From: Candidatus Mycolicibacterium alkanivorans | GTDB taxonomy: Bacteria; Actinomycetota; Actinomycetes; Mycobacteriales; Mycobacteriaceae | Direction: 5' to 3' | Assembly: GCF_022760805.1 (NCBI RefSeq) | Contig: NZ_JAIVFL010000001.1 | Location: 3,410,001-3,474,000 of the forward strand | DNA length: 64,000 bases | Shown: piece after piece, positions 24,381 through 33,145 of the stretch | Position numbering within the stretch: the stretch's first letter is position 1 | Layout: each line of letters begins with the position of its first letter | Made by a program: the position numbers and the translations under genes | The notes under the pieces: model-generated | Databases searched by the model: none | Seen by the model: the letters and a program-made list of their open reading frames with translations, nothing else | What the model was told of the DNA's origin: nothing

Positions 24381-25664
24381 GTGAGACCGGTCGATCAGCA
24401 CCGTTGGACGGCGGAGGGATACGGCGGCGGGCTGGCCCGCACAATCATCGCCGTGCGGATCGCAGTGGTGATCTCGGTCGGGGTGCTGCTGAGCGTCGAG
24501 CCGCCAGGGGTGCGCGTGTACCTCGCGATGATGCTGGCGGCGGCGATGGTCTATTCGGCGATCGTGTTCGTCCATCCGCAGCTGGAGGTGCGCCGCACCC
24601 GTTACCGCTGGCTGGTCACCGGCTTCGACTCGATGTTCGCGCTGGGGTTCATCGTGTTGACCGGCGGGGTGCACAGCCCAGCGGTGTCGGTGCTGGTGCT
24701 GGTCGTCATCGCCTCTGCTGCCCGGCTGTCGTTTACCGAGACGCTGGCGTTGGGGATGCTACTCGGCGCCGGGTACATCGCTGTCGCGTTACTTGCCCCC
24801 ACTGCCGCGAGTGCCGCGCTCGCACCGGTGCCGCAGAGTGGTTGGTGGGCGCTGTACCTGCTGTTCACCGCGATCATCACGGCGGGGCTGTCGTCCCTGG
24901 CCGAACATGAGCACCGATCCACCGTTCGGGCGTTGGTGGAGGCCGAAGCCGAACACGCCGCCGCCGAAGAGGAACGCGATCTGAGGAGCCGGTTGTTGCA
25001 GTCCTACCAGTCTCAGCAGGACGGACTACAGGTGTTGGTGCACGAATTCCGCACCCCTGTCGCCTCCTTGGAGGCGCTGGCGGACGCGCTCACATCGGCG
25101 AGGCCGATGACGGAATCCGACCGCGCCGCCAGCCTGCGGCTGGCGAGCCGCCACGTTGAGCACCTCAGTGACATGCTCGACGCCTTGTCCGACGTCGCGT
25201 TGAGCCGGCGCCCCACCTTCTCGGCGGGCCGGGTCCGGCGCGTCGACATCGCCGGCCTGATCACCGCTGCCGCCGACGCCGTGGGCCTGGTCTCACCGCA
25301 GCCGCGGTTGACGGTCAGCGGCGACGTAGGCGTAGTAGCGGTCAACGCCCAGGGGCTGCGGCGCGTGCTGACCAACCTGCTGGAGAACGCTTCCCGGCAT
25401 AGCCGTGACGCCTCCGTCGACGTGACGTGCGCGCGCACCGGCAACGAAATCGTCATCGAGATAGCCGACCGCGGTCCTGGCCTACCCGCTCGAAGTCTGG
25501 GCGAGTTGACGGCCAAATACGTCAGCGTCGGCGACCGGCGCGGCACCGCCGGGCTGGGCCTCTGGATCGTGCAGCAAATCCTCGAGGCGATCGGTGGGCG
25601 AGTCGATTTCAGCGCGCGCGACGGCGGCGGGCTGGTAGCGACCGTTCGTGCCCCGATCAGTTAA
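24381..25664 (+). CDS. Membrane sensor histidine kinase
   Basis: A 427-residue kinase from GTG 24381. The N-terminal half has about five or six hydrophobic membrane segments (residues about 20-170) with little extracellular loop, suggesting it senses within or near the membrane, as expected for a hydrophobic inducer. A coiled-coil-like linker rich in Glu/Ala (180-205) leads to the H-box HEFRTP with H221. N-box NLLENASRHSR, G1 DRGPGLP and G2 GTAGLGLWIV complete the ATP-binding domain. It is the partner of the divergent response regulator, although it has the His-kinase-A-type H-box rather than the short NarX-type one usual for LuxR regulators. Confidence 0.92.
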   Translation: MRPVDQHRWTAEGYGGGLARTIIAVRIAVVISVGVLLSVEPPGVRVYLAMMLAAAMVYSAIVFVHPQLEVRRTRYRWLVTGFDSMFALGFIVLTGGVHSPAVSVLVLVVIASAARLSFTETLALGMLLGAGYIAVALLAPTAASAALAPVPQSGWWALYLLFTAIITAGLSSLAEHEHRSTVRALVEAEAEHAAAEEERDLRSRLLQSYQSQQDGLQVLVHEFRTPVASLEALADALTSARPMTESDRAASLRLASRHVEHLSDMLDALSDVALSRRPTFSAGRVRRVDIAGLITAAADAVGLVSPQPRLTVSGDVGVVAVNAQGLRRVLTNLLENASRHSRDASVDVTCARTGNEIVIEIADRGPGLPARSLGELTAKYVSVGDRRGTAGLGLWIVQQILEAIGGRVDFSARDGGGLVATVRAPIS

Positions 25665-25846
25665 CTCTCGGTCGGCCGGGCGATTGGCCCACGAAGGCCA
25701 CTGATTGGCACGCGCGCGCCTCGTATGGCGTTGCTGTGATCGAGACCATAGTTAGGGCACCCACCGGGCGCACACCACAATGCCGCGACGGCGCAACGCC
25801 AGCGTGTATCAGCGTGTCACCCGGTGTGCACAGAACGGAGGCTGGG

Positions 25847-26248
25847 ATGGCTGTTGTCACCGATGAGGACGAGGTTTACACCCACCTCGGTGGGATTTTC
25901 CTGCATGGCCCGGAAAAGGACGGATGGCCGCCAAACTCGCAGCCTCGGGTGTTGCGGGTTCGTCACACCGATCCGGGTGCGGTGGTGACGGTGGATATGC
26001 CCAATAGGGTCGTCGAAACCGGAGCGTCAAGTATGGCGGTGCCCAGCGTCGAGTTGGTTGTGTCTGCGGACATGGGAAACAAGTTCTGGTTGCGGAAGGT
26101 GAACTTGACGGTGGCGATGGGCAAGGGCACGGTGCGGACCAACGGCCATGCCAACCTGATCATGCTGATACCGCAGGCCAAGAATCTGTTCCCGGAGTAC
26201 CGGCTGATGCTGGAGGGCGAGCACCGCCAGGACCTCATCGATGCGTGA
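25847..26248 (+). CDS. SCP2 sterol-carrier-like protein (third of three)
   Basis: A 133-residue SCP2-like protein paralogous to that at 23231-23638: it keeps VVTVDMPNRVV, the SADMGNKFWLRKVNLTV helix-strand and LFPEYRLMLEGEHRQDLIDA at the C-terminus. The N-terminal region is altered and carries an insertion-like stretch rich in Pro and charged residues. ATG 25847 with GGAGG upstream. It starts a run with the acyl-CoA ligase (46 bases later) and the alcohol dehydrogenase. It may deliver an alcohol, acid or acyl product of the diiron enzyme to these enzymes. Confidence 0.8.
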   Translation: MAVVTDEDEVYTHLGGIFLHGPEKDGWPPNSQPRVLRVRHTDPGAVVTVDMPNRVVETGASSMAVPSVELVVSADMGNKFWLRKVNLTVAMGKGTVRTNGHANLIMLIPQAKNLFPEYRLMLEGEHRQDLIDA

Positions 26249-26293
26249 GCTGTGGCAGGCGGCCGGTCCGTTGGGCGGCGGGGAGGTGTCGCG

Positions 26294-27922
26294 GTGAAAA
26301 GCACGATGCAGGACGAGCAGCTGACCGTCGCCAGCATCGTCGGGCATGCGTCAACGGTGCATGGTGAGCGGAAGATCTTCACCGCGCACGGTGCGGGCAA
26401 GATTTCGTCAATGACGTACCGGGAGTTGGCGGTTCGGGCGGCTCGGCTGGCCAACGCGTTGCGTGAGATCGGTATCCGCGGCGACGAGCGGGTCGCCACG
26501 CTGCAGTGGAGCAATCAGGAGCACCTGGACAGTTACGCCGCGGTGCCGTCGATGGGCGCGGTGCTGCACACGTTGAATCTGCGGCTGCCACCCGACCAAT
26601 TGGTCTGGATCACTAGCCATGCCGATGACCGGGTGGTCATCGTCGACCATACGGTGCTGGGCTTGCTGGCCGCGGCGCTGCCGAAGATGACCTCGGTGCA
26701 CACGGTGCTGGTCACCGGTGACGGCGATCTGTCGCCTCTGGAGGGTTGCGGGAAATCCGTTGTGCGCTACGACGAGGTGGTGGCGGAACAGCCCGAGACC
26801 TTCGACTGGCCCGACCTCGACGAACGGTCCGCGGCGGCGATGTGCTACACGAGCGGAACCACCGGTCACCCGAAAGGGGTGGTCTACAGCCATCGCTCGA
26901 CGTGGCTGCATTCCCAGGCCGCCTGCACGGCGAACGCGTTGAGCATCAGCCACGACGACACGGTGCTGGCCATTGTGCCGATGTTTCACGCCAACGCCTG
27001 GGGGCTGCCTTATGCGGCGATGATGGCCGGCGCGCAGCTGGTGTTGCCCGATCGCTTCTTGCAGGCTGCGCCGCTGGTGGAGATGATCGAGGCGACGCGT
27101 CCGACGATATCGGGTGCGGTACCAACGATTTGGACCGATATCCTGCACTACCTGCGCAACAATCCCGGCCATGACTTGAGTTCGCTGAAGCTGGTGGCGT
27201 GCGGCGGATCTGCGGTACCGCGGTCGCTGATGACCGCGTTTGACGAGTTGGGCGTCCGCATTGTGCAGGCGTGGGGTATGACCGAAACCTCACCGCTGGT
27301 CTCGGTGGCGCTGCCGCGCGACAGCGACTCCGTGGAGACGACAACGCGACTGCGGGCAACGCAGGGCCGGGTGGTGGCCGGCGTGCAAGCCCGCATCGTC
27401 GACGACGCCGGCGTCGAACAACCCTGGGACGGCAAATCCGTCGGAGAAATCCACGTCCGCGGGCCGTGGATCACACAACGCTACTACGGCCAGGAGACCA
27501 CCGCGGTCTCCGCCGACGGGTGGCTGCCGACCGGTGACATCGGCACGATATCCGAGGATGCGTTCATCACGTTGACCGATCGGGCCAAAGATGTGATCAA
27601 GTCCGGCGGTGAATGGATTTCCTCGGTGGAACTGGAAAACGAACTGGCCGCGCACCCCGCCGTGTGCACCGCGGCGGTCATCGCGACGCCCGACCCCAAA
27701 TGGCAGGAACGACCGTTGGCGGTGATCGTGCTTCACACCGAGCACACCGCTACCGCCGCGGAACTGGCGGACTTTCTGCGCGACCGGGTGGCAAAGTGGT
27801 GGCTGCCGGAGCGGTGGACGTTCGTCACCGAGATGCCGCTGACGTCGACCGGCAAGTTCGACAAGAAGAGACTTCGCCAGCAGCACGCGGGCGGCGCGTT
27901 CGTCATCGAGACCCTCGGCTGA
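26294..27922 (+). CDS. Fatty-acyl-CoA ligase (FadD-type, AMP-forming)
   Basis: A 542-residue ANL-superfamily enzyme that activates a carboxylic acid with ATP and CoA. It shows the phosphate loop YTSGTTGHPKGVVYSH, the adenine motif AWGMTETSP, the hinge region DGWLPTGDIG...DRAKDVIKSGGEWISSVELEN, and the C-terminal catalytic Lys in STGKFDKKRL. GTG 26294 has GGGGAGG upstream; an in-frame ATG at 26252 is less likely. Medium-chain FadD-like sequence. It would convert the acid formed by oxidation of the alcohol/aldehyde into a CoA ester. Confidence 0.93.
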   Translation: MKSTMQDEQLTVASIVGHASTVHGERKIFTAHGAGKISSMTYRELAVRAARLANALREIGIRGDERVATLQWSNQEHLDSYAAVPSMGAVLHTLNLRLPPDQLVWITSHADDRVVIVDHTVLGLLAAALPKMTSVHTVLVTGDGDLSPLEGCGKSVVRYDEVVAEQPETFDWPDLDERSAAAMCYTSGTTGHPKGVVYSHRSTWLHSQAACTANALSISHDDTVLAIVPMFHANAWGLPYAAMMAGAQLVLPDRFLQAAPLVEMIEATRPTISGAVPTIWTDILHYLRNNPGHDLSSLKLVACGGSAVPRSLMTAFDELGVRIVQAWGMTETSPLVSVALPRDSDSVETTTRLRATQGRVVAGVQARIVDDAGVEQPWDGKSVGEIHVRGPWITQRYYGQETTAVSADGWLPTGDIGTISEDAFITLTDRAKDVIKSGGEWISSVELENELAAHPAVCTAAVIATPDPKWQERPLAVIVLHTEHTATAAELADFLRDRVAKWWLPERWTFVTEMPLTSTGKFDKKRLRQQHAGGAFVIETLG

Positions 27923-27970
27923 TCATTTCCCGGCGATAAACCAGAAGTATCCAGTGTAAGGAGTGAAACG

Positions 27971-29077
27971 ATGAAGACACGTGCTGCGGTTCTGTGGGGT
28001 CTGGGACAGAAATGGGAGGTCGAGGAGGTCGAGCTGGATCCCCCCGGTCCCGATGAGGTGCTGGTCCGGCTGACCGCGACCGGGTTGTGTCACTCCGATG
28101 AGCACCTGGTCACCGGCGACCTGCCGATTCCGTTTCCGGTGGTGGGCGGGCACGAGGGCGCCGGCACCGTGGCCGCGGTCGGATCCGGGGTCGAGGACGT
28201 CGTCGAGGGCGACTCCGTCATTTTGACGTTCCTGCCCGCGTGCGGACACTGCTCCTACTGTGCACGCGGCATGGGCAACCTGTGCGAGATGGGTGCGGCG
28301 GTCATGATGGGACCCCAGATCGACGGCACCTACCGCTTCCACGCCCGCGGCAAGGACGTCGGCCAGATGTGTTTGTTGGGAACGTTTTCCGAGTACACCG
28401 TGGTGCCCAAGGCCTCCGTGGTGAAAGTCGACGCCGGGACCCCGCTGGACAAGGCGGCGCTGATCGGGTGCGGTGTCACGACCGGGTACGGGTCGGCGGT
28501 ACGCACCGGCGAGGTGCGCGCCGGGGACACTGTGGTCGTGGTGGGGGCGGGCGGCGTCGGAATGAATGCGATTCAGGGTGCCCGCATCGCCGGAGCGTTG
28601 ACGATCCTGGCGGTCGACCCGGTGGCATTCAAGCGCGAGCAGGCCGGTGGATTCGGCGCGACGCACACCGCCGCCACGATCGACGAGGCGCGGGCGTTGG
28701 TCAGCGATCTCACCCGGGGCAAACTCGCCGACGTGTGCGTGTTGACCACCGACGTCGCCGAAGCGTCCTACACCGGCGAGGCGCTGTCGTTGGTGGGAAA
28801 GCGGGGCCGGGTCGTGGTGACCGCGATCGGGCACCCCACTGACAGCTCGATGTCGGGATCATTGCTGGAAATGACGTTGTACGAAAAGCAGATCCGCGGC
28901 GCGTTGTATGGGTCGTCCAATGCCGCCCATGACATCCCACGGCTGGTTGAGCTCTACAACGCGGGGCAACTCAAACTCGACGAGTTGATCACCCGTGAAT
29001 ACAGCCTCGAGCAGATCAACGAGGGATACGACGATATGAGATCAGGCCGCAACGTTCGAGGACTCATCCGGTTCTGA
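27971..29077 (+). CDS. Zn alcohol dehydrogenase, NDMA/mycofactocin type
   Basis: A 368-residue zinc-dependent MDR alcohol dehydrogenase. The catalytic zinc region GLCHSDEHL and GGHEGAG, the structural zinc cluster CGHCSYCARGMGNLC and the cofactor loop GAGGVGMNAIQGA are all visible. The sequence type (FPVVGGHEGAGTVAAVG, NLCEMGAAVMMG) matches mycobacterial NDMA-dependent dehydrogenases, which hold NAD tightly and regenerate it through mycofactocin. ATG with AAGGAG upstream. It follows the acyl-CoA ligase by 48 bases. The mycofactocin biosynthesis genes are not in this window. Confidence 0.92.
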   Translation: MKTRAAVLWGLGQKWEVEEVELDPPGPDEVLVRLTATGLCHSDEHLVTGDLPIPFPVVGGHEGAGTVAAVGSGVEDVVEGDSVILTFLPACGHCSYCARGMGNLCEMGAAVMMGPQIDGTYRFHARGKDVGQMCLLGTFSEYTVVPKASVVKVDAGTPLDKAALIGCGVTTGYGSAVRTGEVRAGDTVVVVGAGGVGMNAIQGARIAGALTILAVDPVAFKREQAGGFGATHTAATIDEARALVSDLTRGKLADVCVLTTDVAEASYTGEALSLVGKRGRVVVTAIGHPTDSSMSGSLLEMTLYEKQIRGALYGSSNAAHDIPRLVELYNAGQLKLDELITREYSLEQINEGYDDMRSGRNVRGLIRF

Positions 29078-29104
29078 CGGGGCTGCTGGCTCGATGGGGT
29101 TTGA

Positions 29105-29335
29105 CGACGGTGCAGACACCGAATCGACACCCGGACGGGTGGACAGCTGCGGGTCGACTACCTGACCCGCGTCGGCGCCGGGTTGTGTGTGCGCTGCACC
29201 GATGACCCGGTGGCCGGTTGGGCGTGGGTGACCGATGAAATCGACGCCGTACGCCGCCTGGCCGACGCCATGGACTACGCTGCGCGCTCGGTGACAACGA
29301 GCACCACCATGTTGATGACGAAAGGCCCGCTGTGA
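29105..29335 (+). other. Open frame coupled to the next gene; small CDS or remnant
   Basis: In the 254-base gap after the alcohol dehydrogenase, one frame is open from 29105 to a TGA at 29333-29335 that overlaps the GTG of the transglutaminase-like gene (GTGA), the junction type used throughout this region. Its last residues (DEIDAVRRLADAMDYAARS) look like a protein helix. Only TTG or GTG starts (29183, 29189, 29228) are available and no good ribosome site is seen. It may be the 3' remnant of a longer gene or a very small coupled protein. No homology was recognised. Confidence 0.35.
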
Positions 29336-30000
29336 ACGGCACATCGACCGATCCCGATCCGACTTTCCTGGGAACCACGGAGTTCTTGGACTGGCACCAC
29401 GACAACGTCCAGCGCTTCACCCAGGCGGCGATCGGCGATAACCGGGATCCGGTGACAAGAGCCCAACGCATTTTCCGCGCGGTCCGTGACAACATCTGGT
29501 ACAACCCCTATAGCGCTGACGACGATCCCGGCCACTACCGCGCCAGTTACGTCGCGACCGCGGCCGGCGCCTACTGCATCCCCAAGGCGGTCCTGCTCAC
29601 CGCGGCAGCCCGCGCCGCGGGTATTCCCGCCCGGCTGGGGTTCGCCGACGTGCGCAACCACCTGCAAACCGACACGCTGCGCGCCCAGATGGGCGGCACC
29701 GACGTGTTCGTCTACCACGGCTACAGCGAACTGTTCGTCAACGACCGTTGGGTCAAGGCGACACCGGCGTTCAACGCCGAACTGTGCGCCCGATTCGGCG
29801 TCCCGCCGATCGATTTCGATGGCGAACACGACGCGCTTTTACACACCTTTGACAGCGAAGGCCATCAGCACATGGAATACCTTCATGACCGCGGCTGGTA
29901 CCACGACCTTCCCTTCGCCGAGATCATCACAGAGTTCCAGCAGCGTTACGGTCCGCTTCTGCAGCCACCTCCGACCGAGCGCGACACTTTCGCTAAATAG
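29332..30000 (+). CDS. Transglutaminase-like cysteine protease-fold protein
   Basis: A 222-residue protein of the bacterial transglutaminase-like superfamily. The core reads AAGAYCIPKAVLLTAAARAAGIPARLGFADVRNH with nucleophile C82, followed by FVYHGYSELFV with H129 and RWVKATPAFN, where the usual Asp of the triad is not obvious. GTG start with AAAGG upstream and a GTGA overlap with an upstream open frame. Such proteins may be proteases, amidases or non-enzymatic. Its tie to the alcohol-dehydrogenase/ligase run is unexplained. Confidence 0.8.
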   Translation: MNGTSTDPDPTFLGTTEFLDWHHDNVQRFTQAAIGDNRDPVTRAQRIFRAVRDNIWYNPYSADDDPGHYRASYVATAAGAYCIPKAVLLTAAARAAGIPARLGFADVRNHLQTDTLRAQMGGTDVFVYHGYSELFVNDRWVKATPAFNAELCARFGVPPIDFDGEHDALLHTFDSEGHQHMEYLHDRGWYHDLPFAEIITEFQQRYGPLLQPPPTERDTFAK

Positions 30001-30171
30001 ACTGCCGGGTGGCCAGCGGTGCTGGCGCACCGACTGCTCGAGAGCGACCACGGTCAAGCGTCGAGCGGCAGCAGGTCAGCGGTCACAGCTCAGAGGATTA
30101 CCTACCGTCTTTTGCATGTCCAGCGCTCAATTGGGAGTGCATTGTTGACGATTGTGCAAGAGTTGCGAGCT

Positions 30172-31086
30172 ATGCAGCTGCACCACATCGAGGCCTTCCT
30201 CGCGGTCGCCGAGGAACTGCACTTCGGCCGGGCAGCCGAACGGCTGCATGTCGCCCAGCCCCCCTTGAGCCGCACGATCAAACAGTTGGAGCGCGACCTG
30301 GGGGCCCACCTTTTCGAGCGCACGACCCGCAGCGTGCGGCTCACCAGCGCCGGTGAGGCCCTGCTCGATCCGGCACGGCAGGCACTCGAAAGCTGCCGCG
30401 CCGCGCGCCGCGCCGTGCAATCGGCGGGCCGCGGCGAGACCGGGCGCGTCCGAATGGGCTTCGCCGGCCCGTCGTCGCACCTCTTGGTCGGTCAGCTTGG
30501 TCGGCTCGTTCGCGAGCGTCTTCCCGGCATCGAATTGAGCCTGCAGAGCACGACGTATGCCGCCGAGGGGCTGCGTTCGGTGATGGACGGGAGTCTCGAT
30601 CTCGCGATCGTGCGCTGGACGGTGGAACCGCCCGCGATCGCGCACCGGATCGTCACCGTGGAGCACTACGTGCTCGTGGTCCCGAAGGGGCATCGGCTCG
30701 CCGGGCGAAATCTGGTGAGCATGGCGGAGTGCCGCGACGAGGCATTCGTCGCGCTGCCGGCCGACCCCGGATCCAGCCTGCGCGACGCGTTCACCCGCGC
30801 GGCCCACGACGCCGGCTACCCGCCGAACATCGTGCAGACCGCCCCGGACTCGTGGACCGTGATGGCGCTGGTGGCGGCGGGTGTCGGAATCACCTTCACC
30901 GTCGACGTCGCGGTCGTCAACGTTACCCAAGACGGCATCACGGTGGTTCCGCTGAAGGAGGGCCGGACGCCGACGTACTCCAGGCTCGCCTGGCGAAAGG
31001 GCGACACCAACCCGGCGTTGCACGAGGTCTTGGGTGCCTCGGAAGAGGCGCTGCCCACGCCCGACCTGCCAAACGGAGTGCACTGA
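30172..31086 (+). CDS. LysR-family transcriptional regulator
   Basis: A 304-residue LysR protein. The N-terminal HTH is MQLHHIEAFLAVAEELHFGRAAERLHVAQPPLSRTIKQLERDLGAHLF-like (given here by its ends: residues 1-48); the effector-binding domain follows from about residue 90. ATG 30172 fits the family start; an upstream TTG at 30145 with GGGAG is possible. It precedes a two-subunit CoA-transferase and thiolase on the same strand. BenM/CatR-like members with this N-terminus typically respond to aromatic-pathway intermediates, which fits. Confidence 0.92.
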   Translation: MQLHHIEAFLAVAEELHFGRAAERLHVAQPPLSRTIKQLERDLGAHLFERTTRSVRLTSAGEALLDPARQALESCRAARRAVQSAGRGETGRVRMGFAGPSSHLLVGQLGRLVRERLPGIELSLQSTTYAAEGLRSVMDGSLDLAIVRWTVEPPAIAHRIVTVEHYVLVVPKGHRLAGRNLVSMAECRDEAFVALPADPGSSLRDAFTRAAHDAGYPPNIVQTAPDSWTVMALVAAGVGITFTVDVAVVNVTQDGITVVPLKEGRTPTYSRLAWRKGDTNPALHEVLGASEEALPTPDLPNGVH

Positions 31087-31340
31087 CTCGTTGCCGGCTC
31101 CGGCGGCCCTGACCAGCGCCACTTAGCTGGCTGTCGCCAGACAGCAACCCCGATGTCGTCGAACGTGAGGGTCGAGGCTGGAATTCTGCGGCGTTTTGCC
31201 GTCGGGCGGCGCATCTGTTGCGAACGATTAATACCAGTGAGCGCATGAATCGACCAGCCAAGAAGTATTGGAGTTTTAGCCTTCCCATCGGGGACACTGA
31301 AAGTCGCTTCATCTCCACCAAAGTTCTTCAGGGAGCCCGC

Positions 31341-32285
31341 ATGGCCGAAACCAGCAAGGTCACCGACCTCGCGTCGGCGGTCGCGGCTCATGTGGCCGAC
31401 GGCATGGTGATCGCCATGGAGGGCTTCGGCCACCTGATTCCATTCGCGGCGGCCCATGAGATCATCCGCCAAGGTCGCCGCGAGCTCACGCTCTGCCGGA
31501 TGACGCCCGATCTGTTGGCCGACCAGTTGATCGCGGCCGACTGTGCGCGTGGGCTGGTCGCCTCGTTTTTCGCAAGCGGTTCCGCCGGATCCCTGCACGA
31601 AGTGCGCCGGCGCATCGAGCGGTCCGACCCGAGACCCCTCGAGGTGGAGGAGTACAGCCACTACGGAATGGTCTGCCGCTACCAAGCGGGCGCCGCGCGC
31701 CTGCCGTTCTTTCCCTTGCGGTCCTATGCCGGCAGTGACCTGCCGAAGCTCAACGCTCAGATCCGCAAGGTCGGCGATCCGTATGGCGGACCCGATGTCT
31801 ACGTCGTGCCCGCGCTCCGGCCGGATGTCACGGTCGTGCATGCCCAGCGTGCCGACCGCTGCGGCAATGTTCAGATGTGGGGCATCCTAGGCGCCCAGCA
31901 GGAGGCCGCCTACGCCGCCCGCACCGTCATCGTCACCGTCGAGGAGATCGTCGACGCCGAGGTGATCAGGTCGGATCCGAACCGCACTGTCATCCCCGGG
32001 CACGCCGTCACCGCGGTCGCCCACTGCCCGGGTGGCGCGCACCCGTCGTATAGCCAGGGCTACTACGACCGCGACAACGCCTTCTACCGCGAGTGGACGC
32101 CGATCAGCCGTGACCGCGCGGCAGTCCTCGCGTGGCTCTCCCAGTGGGTCTACGAAGTGCCCGACCGGGAGGCGTACCTCGAGCGGCTCGGCGAGCAACG
32201 CTGGACGGGCCTCCGCGTTGCCGACCGGCCATCACAGCCTGTCAACTACGGTCGTCGGGCCAGCCCCGTCTTGGAGCACTCATGA
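31341..32285 (+). CDS. CoA-transferase subunit A (CatI-like)
   Basis: A 314-residue alpha subunit of a heteromeric family-I CoA-transferase. The start region DGMVIAMEGFGHLIPFAAAHEIIRQGRREL and the middle part (RMTPDLLADQLI, FFASGSAGSLHEVRR) resemble CatI/glutaconate-CoA-transferase-type subunits that act on 3-oxoadipate or similar diacids. ATG 31341 with AGGGAG upstream. The stop overlaps the subunit B start (ATGA at 32282-32285). With the thiolase downstream, this would activate a beta-keto acid with succinyl-CoA or acetyl-CoA and then cleave it. The exact substrate is not determined. Confidence 0.9.
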   Translation: MAETSKVTDLASAVAAHVADGMVIAMEGFGHLIPFAAAHEIIRQGRRELTLCRMTPDLLADQLIAADCARGLVASFFASGSAGSLHEVRRRIERSDPRPLEVEEYSHYGMVCRYQAGAARLPFFPLRSYAGSDLPKLNAQIRKVGDPYGGPDVYVVPALRPDVTVVHAQRADRCGNVQMWGILGAQQEAAYAARTVIVTVEEIVDAEVIRSDPNRTVIPGHAVTAVAHCPGGAHPSYSQGYYDRDNAFYREWTPISRDRAAVLAWLSQWVYEVPDREAYLERLGEQRWTGLRVADRPSQPVNYGRRASPVLEHS

Positions 32286-33070
32286 CGACTCCGCCGCCCT
32301 CCGCCGTTGCCCCGTCGAGCACCGAGTTCCTCGCCGCCGTCGCTGCCCGCCAATTGGCCGGGAAAACCCGGGTCTTCGCCGGTGTAGGGCTGCCGACCCT
32401 CGCCGTCGACCTGGCGCGGCGCACGATCAACCCCGGCCTCGAGCTGGTGTACGAGTCCGGCGTCTGCGGCGCCCACCCCGAGGCACTGGCCGAGGGCATC
32501 GCAGACTCCGTTCTGGTGTCGGGCGCCGAGGCGGTGATCAGCATGCACGCGCTCTTCGGCTACGTGCTGCAGGGCGGCCACATCGACGTGGGCTTCCTCG
32601 GCGCCGCGCAGGTAGACCGCTGGGGCAGCCTCAACACCAGCATCATCGGCGACTGGGACAAGCCGAGCGTGCGGCTGCCCGGAGCCGGTGGCGCCACCGA
32701 GATCATGCCCAATGCCGGAGAATGCATCGTCGTGCTGCGCCGACACGACCCCGGTGCACTTCCGCAACGGCTGGACTTCTGCACCTCGCCCAGCCCGGTG
32801 CGCGTGCGCGACGAGGATGTCCGGATGGTGCCCCCTGGTCATGGAGTGTCGACCGTCATCACTCCTATGGCGGTCCTTCGCCGGCCAGAGAAGTTCGGCG
32901 AGTTGCTCATCAGCGAGGTGCATCCGGGGCTCACGGTCCAGGAAGTCAAGGCCGCGACCGGTTGGGACATCGGTGTCGCACCCGACGTCTGTGAGACGGC
33001 CCGGCCCACCCAGGAGGATGTCCGCCTGCTACGCGAGGAGATCGACACAGTGCGGCTGTACCTGCGATGA
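32282..33070 (+). CDS. CoA-transferase subunit B (CatJ-like)
   Basis: A 262-residue beta subunit, translationally coupled to subunit A. The active-site Glu is expected in the LVYESGVCGAHPE motif (about residues 57-69), where family-I transferases have (S/Y)E-x-G. GGHIDVGFLGAAQVDRWGSLN and the GGA...MPNAGECIV loop are typical. It works as a complex with the upstream subunit, transferring CoA through a glutamyl-CoA intermediate. The thiolase starts 75 bases downstream. Confidence 0.9.
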   Translation: MTTPPPSAVAPSSTEFLAAVAARQLAGKTRVFAGVGLPTLAVDLARRTINPGLELVYESGVCGAHPEALAEGIADSVLVSGAEAVISMHALFGYVLQGGHIDVGFLGAAQVDRWGSLNTSIIGDWDKPSVRLPGAGGATEIMPNAGECIVVLRRHDPGALPQRLDFCTSPSPVRVRDEDVRMVPPGHGVSTVITPMAVLRRPEKFGELLISEVHPGLTVQEVKAATGWDIGVAPDVCETARPTQEDVRLLREEIDTVRLYLR

Positions 33071-33145
33071 CCTCTCCTGAACGCGCTCGCACGGAGGCTG
33101 ATGTGACCGGCCGCGAGGCAACCGACACCCCGAAAGGCAGGAGCG

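Noticed and set aside
31130..31145. Small inverted repeat GCTGTC-GCCA-GACAGC after the LysR gene
   Set aside because: Only six-base arms with no supporting context; expected by chance in this amount of sequence.
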